From an uncultured Candidatus Melainabacteria bacterium (GTDB lineage Bacteria > Cyanobacteriota > Vampirovibrionia > Gastranaerophilales > Gastranaerophilaceae), in the NCBI GenBank assembly GCA_934693235.1, contig CAKUUY010000005.1, forward strand, positions 1 through 64,000: a stretch of DNA of 64,000 bases. Direction: 5' to 3'. Of this stretch, positions 57,342 through 64,000 are shown one piece after another (the first letter of the stretch is position 1; each line of letters starts with the position of its first letter). The translations under genes were made by a program, and so were the position numbers. The notes below the pieces were generated by a model. It did no database searches, had not been told where the DNA came from, and saw only the letters and a program-made list of their open reading frames with translations.

Positions 57342-58402
57342 AAGACTTGTTTAAACAATTGTGGAAAGATAAGTTTGCAAGAATTGCGTTAATTGTTCTC
57401 GGCGTAATTTATTTTGCACTATTTTTTGCTGATTTTATTGCTCCTTATACAAAAGATTTTTCTGATAGAACTATGGCTTATGTTCCGCCATCAAAGATTT
57501 TTACGATTGATGAAAATGGCAAATTTTCAAAACCATATACGTATAATTATAAACGAGAATTTGATGCAGATGAACTCAAAATTGTTTATTCTTTAGATAG
57601 AAGCCAAAAACACTTTATAAAGTTCTTTTCGCAAGGACAAAAATATAAGTTTTTAGGTTTCGTTCCGATGAATCGACACCTTGTAACTACTGACGAAAGT
57701 GGTAGATTATATTTGCTCGGAACGGATATTAATGGGCGAGATGTTTTTTCAAGAATTCTTTTTGGAGGAAGAATTTCTATGACAATAGGTTTTCTCGCTT
57801 TGTTCGTATTATTTCCGATAGGACTTTTGTATGGTGGTATTGCAGGATATTTTGGCGGGAAAGTTGATGTATTTATGATGCGATTTGCAGAAGCTGTTAT
57901 GTCTATTCCTAGTTTTTATCTTTTAATAATTCTTGCATCTGTTTTGCCACCCGGAATGACGAGTGTTCAGCGGTTTATGTTGATTGTTATTATTTTAGCA
58001 TTTATTGGCTGGGCGGGCTTTGCAAGAGTTGTTCGCGGAATGGTTTTATCTATAAAAAATCAAGAATACGTTCAAGCCGCAAAGTCAATCGGTGCTTCAA
58101 GGTTTAGGATAATAGTGAAACATATTTTGCCGCAAACAACAAGTTTTGTAATTGTTGCGATGACTTTGTCGGTACCATCTTATATTTTGTCAGAATCTGG
58201 TTTGAGTTTTTTAGGACTAGGAATTCAACAACCGGATGCTAGTTGGGGAAATATGCTCAAAGAAGCTCAGGAATACACAAATATTATTTATCGCCCTTGG
58301 CTTTTGACTCCGGGATTTTTAATTTTTATTGCAGTGTTGGCTTTTAATTTGATTGGTGATACAATCAGAGATATTCTTGATCCGAAAAGCAAGACTAAAT
58401 AA
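57335..58402 (+). CDS. Peptide ABC transporter permease, DppC/OppC type
   Basis: A 355-residue permease. After the first helix there is a larger periplasmic segment (about 30-125, including GRLYLLGTDINGRDVFSRILFGGRIS, the conserved DxxGRD). Then come the core helices with EAA loop (QAAKSIGASRFRIIVKHILPQT) and the C-terminal SFLGLGIQQPDASWGNML and NLIGDTIRDILDPK. It pairs with the preceding permease. The oligopeptide ATPases must be encoded elsewhere. Confidence 0.94.
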   Translation: MVKDLFKQLWKDKFARIALIVLGVIYFALFFADFIAPYTKDFSDRTMAYVPPSKIFTIDENGKFSKPYTYNYKREFDADELKIVYSLDRSQKHFIKFFSQGQKYKFLGFVPMNRHLVTTDESGRLYLLGTDINGRDVFSRILFGGRISMTIGFLALFVLFPIGLLYGGIAGYFGGKVDVFMMRFAEAVMSIPSFYLLIILASVLPPGMTSVQRFMLIVIILAFIGWAGFARVVRGMVLSIKNQEYVQAAKSIGASRFRIIVKHILPQTTSFVIVAMTLSVPSYILSESGLSFLGLGIQQPDASWGNMLKEAQEYTNIIYRPWLLTPGFLIFIAVLAFNLIGDTIRDILDPKSKTK

Positions 58403-58471
58403 AAGCAACTAGGTAGTAGGGCGGTTTGGGGTGGTATCTCGATACAACCAAAATGAATTGAAAGGAATTAG

Positions 58472-59200
58472 ATGGAAAGTTTAGGATATATATTTGATAT
58501 AAATTTAGTGATAAGAGTTTTATCTGCGTTGTTACTTGGTTTTGCAATCGGTTTGGAACGAGAAATGACTAACAAATATGCAGGATTGAGAACAAATATT
58601 CTTGTTTGTTTAGGAGCTTGTATTTTTACGATAATTTCAATTTACGGTTTTCCAACATTTGCGGATGGAGATAACGTAATTGTCTCTCAAGCTACAGGTG
58701 TAAGAGATACGGCTCGTATTGCTGCTCAAGTTGTAACTGGTATTGGTTTTATTGGTGGTGGTACTGTTTTAAGACATGGTGCAACAGTCTTTGGTTTGAC
58801 TACAGCTGCCACTTTATGGGTGTCTGCAGCAGTTGGAATGGCTTGTGGTGCTGGCATGTATGGATTAGCAATTATTGCGACTATTTTATCTATTGTGGTA
58901 TTAGTATCAGTCAGATTGTTTGAAAAAAATGTTCTTGTTTCAAGTACTAAAAATACGAAGCGTTTGAAAATGAGTATTTCGTGTACAAATGAGTATGCAA
59001 ACGCGGTTTATGACTACGTAATTGAAAACAGCGAACATTTGCGGGAAATTTCGAAAAAATTGAATAAAACGGATGAAAATCTCACCAAAATCAACGTAAT
59101 CTTAGACTTTGTCGGTCGTAACCCAATTCAAAGCCTCTACAAAGACTATCAAAAGCTTGATGGTATAGAATCTATTTCTATTCAAGAAGTAGTGGATTAG
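58472..59200 (+). CDS. MgtC/SapB family membrane protein
   Basis: A 242-residue protein. The N-terminal membrane domain has RVLSALLLGFAIGLEREMTNKYAGLRTNILVCLGA, RIAAQVVTGIGFIGGGTVLRHGATVFGLTTAATLWVSAAVG, all typical of MgtC/SapB. A cytoplasmic ACT-like tail follows (about 160-242). MgtC proteins help adaptation to low magnesium or other stress. AAAGGAAT precedes the ATG. Its last codons are duplicated at 61935-61955. Confidence 0.92.
   Translation: MESLGYIFDINLVIRVLSALLLGFAIGLEREMTNKYAGLRTNILVCLGACIFTIISIYGFPTFADGDNVIVSQATGVRDTARIAAQVVTGIGFIGGGTVLRHGATVFGLTTAATLWVSAAVGMACGAGMYGLAIIATILSIVVLVSVRLFEKNVLVSSTKNTKRLKMSISCTNEYANAVYDYVIENSEHLREISKKLNKTDENLTKINVILDFVGRNPIQSLYKDYQKLDGIESISIQEVVD
59177..59197 (+). 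repeat. Direct repeat copy A (3' end of mgtC)
   Basis: The 21 bases tctattcaagaagtagtggat recur at 61935-61955 with one mismatch. They flank the kinase-like gene at 59204-61843 in direct orientation. Confidence 0.75.
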
Positions 59201-59203
59201 TGT

Positions 59204-61843
59204 CTATATTATTTCAATATCGTCAAAGGCATTTTGAGGGCTTGGCATATTTTGTTTCATTTCAAATGTTAAGAAATCTTCGCTATTTGTTTTTAAATTA
59301 TTAGGATTTCTCAAGAATCTAAGAGCTTCTTTCCAAGACATTTGGAATAGGTTTTTGGTTTCTTGTGTTGTTTGCGCAATACCTAATTTGCCAAATATTT
59401 CTGCTATATCAGCAAGGCCTTGCGCCATTACTTTTGTCTGTTCTGGTTTTGACATCTTTGATTTGTCAAGGTCTCCATATTTTTTATTAAAGAAAGAGTC
59501 TACTAAATCTTCAAAAGAGTTTCTTGCAGATGTTTTAGCTTTGTTTAAGTTTAATTGAGTATTATTTGGAATAATATTGTATTTTCTTAAAATATTATCA
59601 GTTAATGTATAGAATGAGTCGATGTTCATTGATTCTATTTTTGTTTCAGAGTCAAAGAAATATTTTTTCAAGTCGGCTTCAACTTTTTGTTGAGCAGTTT
59701 CTTTTGTTAAGCCATTAGGTAATATAGCTCCATCTAATATAGAAGTAGTCAAATCTTTTACATTACCTCTTTTTATTAATGATGATAATCGAAGAGCTAC
59801 TTTCGCTTGTTCTTTACTCAAATTAATTGTGTTACCGGTATCAATAAGAGTGAACAATTTTCCTTTACCTGTTTTTAAGCTGTTCAAGTTGATAAAAATA
59901 TTCCCCGGATGTATGTCTGCGTGAATAACTTTACCATTTTTATCGATTTTAGAGAATTGTTCAATTTGTATATCTATGTAATTTTTTAATAATCGTTTTA
60001 TTTGTGCCGGAGTCATTTCAAAATCATCAAACTCAGGCGCTCTGGATTTGATTTTTTGTATTTTTTCTTCGCATTTTTGAATTTCTTCTGTTGCCCATGA
60101 TGCACATCTAGGATCTTCTTGTGCCCATCTTTTAAATAATTTTATTCTAGATTCACAGTTAAAGTAATCAACAAGCGTTTTTACACTGATGCCAGGGGCT
60201 TTTTCCATAATGTAAATACCGTCTTTTACGTCGATTGATTTTGCAACATCTGAAACTTTACAGTGTTTTCTTAGTGCTTCAGCTGCTTGCATTTCGTTTT
60301 TGAAATCAACTTCTTTGCTAATTCCTTCAGCTAAATCGTTTACATTTCGTATTAAGTATTTTTGAGTATCGGTTAATTTATCTTTAGGCGTATCTCCGAT
60401 TATTAGTTTTAGGAATTTTTCTTTATCCGTTGCAATCTTTTCTGCAGAAATGCCATCTTTTAAAACTTTAACACATACTTCTTTGCCGGATTTATCTTTT
60501 GCAAGGTAAGTTTCTGCAATAGTACCTACCCCTAGCAATTTAGAAATTTTGTATTCTGCAGAACCCCATAGTTTGTTAATATGTGCTTGTGCTTGTTCTA
60601 ATGTTCTTGTAGGAGGACAATTTTCTCGAAGAGCTTCTGAAATATCGGAATAATTGCCTCCGTTTTTGATTTGTAGAAATTTAACTGCAAATATGTTTTC
60701 ATTTGTCAAATTTATAATTTTTTCATCAAGTGATGTCGCAAACTCTCCCAATATTTTTTGTATTGGTTCTGAACTAATCATTTTATCTTCAAGTTCTTGA
60801 TAAGCTGTTTGAGTTGACGGCAAGTCAGGAAGTTGTAACTTTTTACCTTGTAGTTTGTTTACAACTTTATCTAAATTTTCACCAAGAATTTTGTTATAAT
60901 GAGCTTTTTTGAAAGCCGGAATGGCAATTAACAACGCTCCAAATGTATTTACAATAGCATTGTCTTTAAATTTTTGAGCGAAATCTCCAAAAGACTTTTT
61001 GTTTTCGTTGTTTTTGTCAGTAGTATATTTTAATCCGGTTGTTGCTGCAATATATGCCGGAATTCCGACAATTCCACCAACTAAAGTTGTAACAGGAGCT
61101 AAAATACCGTTTAATGCTCCGGTTCCGAAACTTTTCCAAGACTCTTTACGTTTTGCTTTATTTGCTACTTTTTTAGCTGCTTTGTAATCTTCTTTATTTG
61201 CGTAATCCTTTTGGTTTACAGAGTATTCTTTTGAACCAAGTCGATCGATGCGGGTAATTGTTTGTTTTGTTAGTCCGCCTAAAAGGGCTAAAAATGGAAG
61301 CATTAAGAGTGTTGCTGTGGTTTTACATTTTAACAAATCCTGAACATCGAGTGCTATTCCGGCCCATTTGCTGTTATTTTTTTCTAATTTTTTAAGAAAA
61401 CTTGGTAGAGCTTTTAATTTGTCTTGAGCTCTAAATTTTTTCAATGCATTGTCAGCAAGCATAAATGTTGAAATTGTAGTTGCTGCAGCAGCGACATCTC
61501 CAACAGTTTGAGTTCCGTTTTTTTGAGATGCTTTATATTTTTCGAAATTTTTATTTAAAGCTTCTTGAGTAATTTCACCTTTTTCAAATTTGTCGATTTC
61601 TTTTTCAACTTTTTTTGAACCAAGTCCCAGACCGGTAGTATTTTTCAAAAAATTATAGAATTTTCGAATTATTCCGTTTTCTTTTTTTACTTTAACAAAC
61701 TTATCTCTAAGCATTGAAGTATCAACTGTAGTCGAAGGATTGGCAACAGTTGACAACGAAGTTTTCGTTTGCACTGATGGCAAAGAGTTAATATAGTAAT
61801 TTTCTTGATTTTGTTTGTTTAAAAAATTGTCAATTCCAGACAT
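59204..61843 (-). CDS. ABC1/UbiB-like atypical kinase fused to a membrane region
   Basis: An 879-residue protein. The N-terminal third (about 90-330) carries several hydrophobic segments (ATTISTFMLADNALKKF, KTTATLLMLPFLALLGG, LNGILAPVTTLVGGIVGIPAY). The C-terminal half is an ABC1/AarF-type kinase: ISKLLGVGTIAETYLAKDKSGKEVCVKVLKDG (nucleotide loop plus lysine), GISKEVDFKNEMQAAEAL (the KxGQ-replacing region), HADIHPGNIFIN (catalytic loop) and LIDTGNTINLS (DFG-like DTG). In known UbiB proteins the kinase supports lipid or quinone metabolism. This much larger, membrane-fused form looks lineage-specific. The first residues are disordered. Confidence 0.8.
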   Translation of the reverse strand: MSGIDNFLNKQNQENYYINSLPSVQTKTSLSTVANPSTTVDTSMLRDKFVKVKKENGIIRKFYNFLKNTTGLGLGSKKVEKEIDKFEKGEITQEALNKNFEKYKASQKNGTQTVGDVAAAATTISTFMLADNALKKFRAQDKLKALPSFLKKLEKNNSKWAGIALDVQDLLKCKTTATLLMLPFLALLGGLTKQTITRIDRLGSKEYSVNQKDYANKEDYKAAKKVANKAKRKESWKSFGTGALNGILAPVTTLVGGIVGIPAYIAATTGLKYTTDKNNENKKSFGDFAQKFKDNAIVNTFGALLIAIPAFKKAHYNKILGENLDKVVNKLQGKKLQLPDLPSTQTAYQELEDKMISSEPIQKILGEFATSLDEKIINLTNENIFAVKFLQIKNGGNYSDISEALRENCPPTRTLEQAQAHINKLWGSAEYKISKLLGVGTIAETYLAKDKSGKEVCVKVLKDGISAEKIATDKEKFLKLIIGDTPKDKLTDTQKYLIRNVNDLAEGISKEVDFKNEMQAAEALRKHCKVSDVAKSIDVKDGIYIMEKAPGISVKTLVDYFNCESRIKLFKRWAQEDPRCASWATEEIQKCEEKIQKIKSRAPEFDDFEMTPAQIKRLLKNYIDIQIEQFSKIDKNGKVIHADIHPGNIFINLNSLKTGKGKLFTLIDTGNTINLSKEQAKVALRLSSLIKRGNVKDLTTSILDGAILPNGLTKETAQQKVEADLKKYFFDSETKIESMNIDSFYTLTDNILRKYNIIPNNTQLNLNKAKTSARNSFEDLVDSFFNKKYGDLDKSKMSKPEQTKVMAQGLADIAEIFGKLGIAQTTQETKNLFQMSWKEALRFLRNPNNLKTNSEDFLTFEMKQNMPSPQNAFDDIEII

Positions 61844-61934
61844 AATTTCCCTATAATTTTTCCCTTATATTTTTATAAAGGAAAGAAAACTGTGGAAATT
61901 GCTATTTTGTAACGAATTGTAACTCAATCTAAAG

Positions 61935-61955
61935 TCTATTCAAGAAGTAGTTGAT
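61935..61955 (+). repeat. Direct repeat copy B
   Basis: Matches the mgtC 3' end copy at 59177-59197 (tctattcaagaagtagttgat, one mismatch). Its end overlaps the stop codon of the following minus-strand gene. Confidence 0.75.
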
Positions 61956-64000
61956 CAATATTTAGACTTTTTGTATTTGTCTAATAAGTTTGAGCTTTCA
62001 GAATCCATGTTTTTAGAAATGTTTTGAGTATTAGCTTGAGATTCAACATTTTGTCCAACTGTTTCTTTAGGCTCAATATCTGCATAGTATGCAGGATCTT
62101 CAAGAGATTCCATTGCCTTCATTACGCCTAGACGTCCGGCTTTCAATTGCATATCTGCCATAATTGCTTCTGCAAGATATGTAACACCGATAGTGAATAT
62201 AGGCCAGCTAATACCTGCTATTGCTAATGCCATTTGTAATTGTGGAGTAATAAATATGTTTGCTAATTTGCCACTCGTAATTAATTTAATCATTTCATCA
62301 GGACGTTTATTGAATTCTTCGACAAGTTTTGAGGTAATTCTGTCAAGTTCTTCTTTTGGCAAGTTTTCAAAAACTTTTTGAACTTTTGGAATCATTTCTA
62401 GCATCATGTCTTTCGTCATACTTGACATGTGCAATCTTTCTTCTGCAAATGTTGCAAAATCTTCCGGTGACATTTTTTCAATGAAAGTTTGATATTTATC
62501 AAGGAATGCTTTTGGACTAGCTATGTTGCTTGCAATACTATATGCATCTTTGAATGTTGCATTTTTGACTCTGTTTCCAACAGCTTTTGCAAGCTTTATG
62601 GCTTCATCTGGATAAATTCCTGCAAATTGAGGGAGTTCTTCCGGTTTAGCAATTGAGCCTTTAGCTTGTGGGTTAAGGAATGATTTAATATTGAATTGGG
62701 AGCCTTCGCTTAAACAAGCGTTGAATTTTTCTTCGCCCAAAATTCGTTTTAATAATTTGATTGTTTGGGTGTTAAGAGGTACTAAACCGTTTGATTTTTG
62801 CGCCATTTCTTCCAGTTTTGCAGATAATTCACCTAATTTTTCAGACAATTTTGAACTTTTTATAGCTTCAATTACACCATGGAGTTTTGGACTAAATAAA
62901 TAAACAGTATTTGCAAATTTTTCATTTGTTGCCAATTCTAGGGCTTTTCTTGCTTCTTCCGCTTTTTCAGGAGAAATGTTTTTCGGATTAAGCATCATAT
63001 CTAAGATTTGTGCTCTTAATTCAGGAGTCATATTTATAGATTTTTTTGTTTTTGTCCCCCAGCCATGAGTCATTACGTTAAAGAAATTGTCTATATCTGC
63101 TTTTTTAATGTTAAGACTTGGGTTTCCTTCAATTGCTTTATTTAGAGTCCTTTTTAAGTTGTATAGAAAATTAATTTGATCTTCATTAGAAAGTTTTTTA
63201 AAGCTTTCAAGTCCGGCTTTCCCGTTAGAATACATTTTACTGAAAACATCAATCATTGAATCTTTTTGGAGATCAACATCTCTTAAAATTGTAGACATCG
63301 GCTTTTTGTCAACTTTGATATTATCAAGTTTGATTGACACATTGTTCTCAACATGTCCGAGATATTTTTTGAACCATTTTTTCTTCATCAAGTTTGATGT
63401 ATTACTCAATTTAGTAATAATTTTATCAAGAAGTTTTGCACCTGTAATTTTTCCACGAGCAACTTGAACAAGTGTGTAAATAACAGGAGACACAGTTAAT
63501 GCCATTCCGCCATATTGAATAAATGGTTGAGCAATTTCTGTCGCCGCTTCCATAGATTCAGAGTAAACTTGTGAGTTGTCGTCAACTTTTTCAAACGTAT
63601 TGAATAGTTTTCGTTGCAAGTTTTTAGCTTCTCGAAGTTGTTCCGGTGTTACATCTTGTTTTTTCAACAAATCTTTTAGAGCTTGTTTTTCTTTGTATTC
63701 GGTCTTTTTATACTTGTTGTAAGCCCAATATTGCTTTATTACATTTGGAAGGAATAGAGCGTATTCCTTGAATTTGTTAGGCTTTTTATCTGTTGTCTTT
63801 ACATCTTGAACTTCTTCATAATCGTCTTTTGTGTAGCCGATGAAGTTTTCAGGATTTTTTTCAAGTTCTCTTTTTGCGGTGAATCGTCCTGCGCGAGCAG
63901 CTGATTTTTGAAGTTTTAAGCCAATAATAGCTCCAGCAATACCCGTTAATACAACGCCAAATGCTCCAAATATCCAAGATTTACCGGTTCTGTTTGCAAA
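61955..64000 (-). CDS. Large lineage-type protein, N-terminus cut by window edge
   Basis: The frame stays open from the stop at 61955 to the end of the window, giving at least 681 residues; the start lies beyond 64000. The visible N-terminal part has a membrane segment (SWIFGAFGVVLTGIAGAIIGL) followed by basic and helical sequence. Further hydrophobic segments lie near the C-terminus (AGISWPIFTIGVTYLAEAI). The central region is all-alpha (KPMSTILRDVDLQKDSMIDV). I recognise no family. The size and build are like the proteins at 42271-44214 and 59204-61843. An internal TTG at 63670 is not a credible start. Confidence 0.7.
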   Translation of the reverse strand, partial: FANRTGKSWIFGAFGVVLTGIAGAIIGLKLQKSAARAGRFTAKRELEKNPENFIGYTKDDYEEVQDVKTTDKKPNKFKEYALFLPNVIKQYWAYNKYKKTEYKEKQALKDLLKKQDVTPEQLREAKNLQRKLFNTFEKVDDNSQVYSESMEAATEIAQPFIQYGGMALTVSPVIYTLVQVARGKITGAKLLDKIITKLSNTSNLMKKKWFKKYLGHVENNVSIKLDNIKVDKKPMSTILRDVDLQKDSMIDVFSKMYSNGKAGLESFKKLSNEDQINFLYNLKRTLNKAIEGNPSLNIKKADIDNFFNVMTHGWGTKTKKSINMTPELRAQILDMMLNPKNISPEKAEEARKALELATNEKFANTVYLFSPKLHGVIEAIKSSKLSEKLGELSAKLEEMAQKSNGLVPLNTQTIKLLKRILGEEKFNACLSEGSQFNIKSFLNPQAKGSIAKPEELPQFAGIYPDEAIKLAKAVGNRVKNATFKDAYSIASNIASPKAFLDKYQTFIEKMSPEDFATFAEERLHMSSMTKDMMLEMIPKVQKVFENLPKEELDRITSKLVEEFNKRPDEMIKLITSGKLANIFITPQLQMALAIAGISWPIFTIGVTYLAEAIMADMQLKAGRLGVMKAMESLEDPAYYADIEPKETVGQNVESQANTQNISKNMDSESSNLLDKYKKSKY

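Noticed and set aside
63655..63670. Start codon of the last gene at TTG 63670
   Set aside because: The same frame is open with protein-like sequence, including a membrane helix, up to the window edge, so the real start is outside.

Overview
The window is AT-rich bacterial chromosome with compact, largely co-oriented short operons. It most resembles a gut member of the non-photosynthetic Cyanobacteria-related lineage Vampirovibrionia/Melainabacteria (order Gastranaerophilales). That placement is inference. It rests on several prepilin-like proteins sharing the N-terminal signature FTLAEVLITLGIIG, lineage-type hypothetical proteins with SFTG or SFGAKF near the N-terminus, an anaerobic fermentative gene set (pyruvate formate-lyase, HydE, rubredoxin/FprA, DUF1858) and strong A+T bias. 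No search was run.

Layout. 1-5.2 kb: OmpA-like protein, FliA-type sigma factor, dapA, secD-secF. 5.2-8.3 kb: repeat-bearing spacer, a large lineage-type coiled-coil protein, a NarL/LuxR response regulator. 8.4-12.8 kb: nadB-nadC, then a PerR/Fur-type regulator with its own operator-like palindrome, rubredoxin and FprA (oxygen defence). 12.9-16.3 kb: small proteins, a pilin-like gene and thrS lacking the TGS domain. 16.6-19.8 kb: ssb, a four-carbon acid sugar kinase, pdxA and a GNAT gene. 19.8-25.6 kb: sugar transporter, AsmA-like protein, TspO and an SGNH hydrolase broken by a stop codon. 25.7-30.5 kb: dxs-like gene, merR-hydE, pilin-like paralogue 1 and tRNA-Thr. 30.5-36.3 kb: mnmA and a pyruvate formate-lyase split into a large subunit and a free glycyl-radical subunit with its activase, then ilvE. 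36.3-44.2 kb: lineage-type proteins, a MuF-like/M23 peptidase fusion, tRNA-Ser, DUF151, a third pilin-like gene and very small proteins. 44.4-52.3 kb: trmFO, tandem membrane paralogues, an anti-sigma/ECF-sigma/Spy-like operon, cysK and groES-groEL. 52.4-59.2 kb: pilin-like paralogue 2, a repeat cluster with a pilin gene remnant, a peptide ABC transporter (SBP and two permeases) and mgtC. 59.2-64 kb: an ABC1/UbiB-like kinase fused to a membrane region, and a long protein running off the window.

The most interesting system is a family of prepilin-like genes that appears to combine two diversification mechanisms. Three of them carry a 9-10 base poly-G tract a few codons after a well-placed ATG. 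One copy (10 G, 52489-52498) is in frame; the other two (9 G at 29109-29117 and 10 G at 40441-40450) are each one base short of joining that ATG to the pilin frame. This is the pattern expected of slipped-strand on/off switching. The in-frame copy also ends in a GC-rich, Tyr/Gly-rich segment (53619-53771) whose codons are almost all NNC or NNG with none ending in A. That looks like the variable region of a diversity-generating retroelement (DGR). No reverse transcriptase or template repeat lies in the window, so the retroelement would have to act from elsewhere.

A second notable point is the split pyruvate formate-lyase: the 688-residue subunit has the catalytic Cys pair but no glycyl-radical motif, which instead sits in a separate 79-residue protein. 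Several families of dispersed inverted repeats fill the spacers, and some are translated as part of the long pilin leaders.
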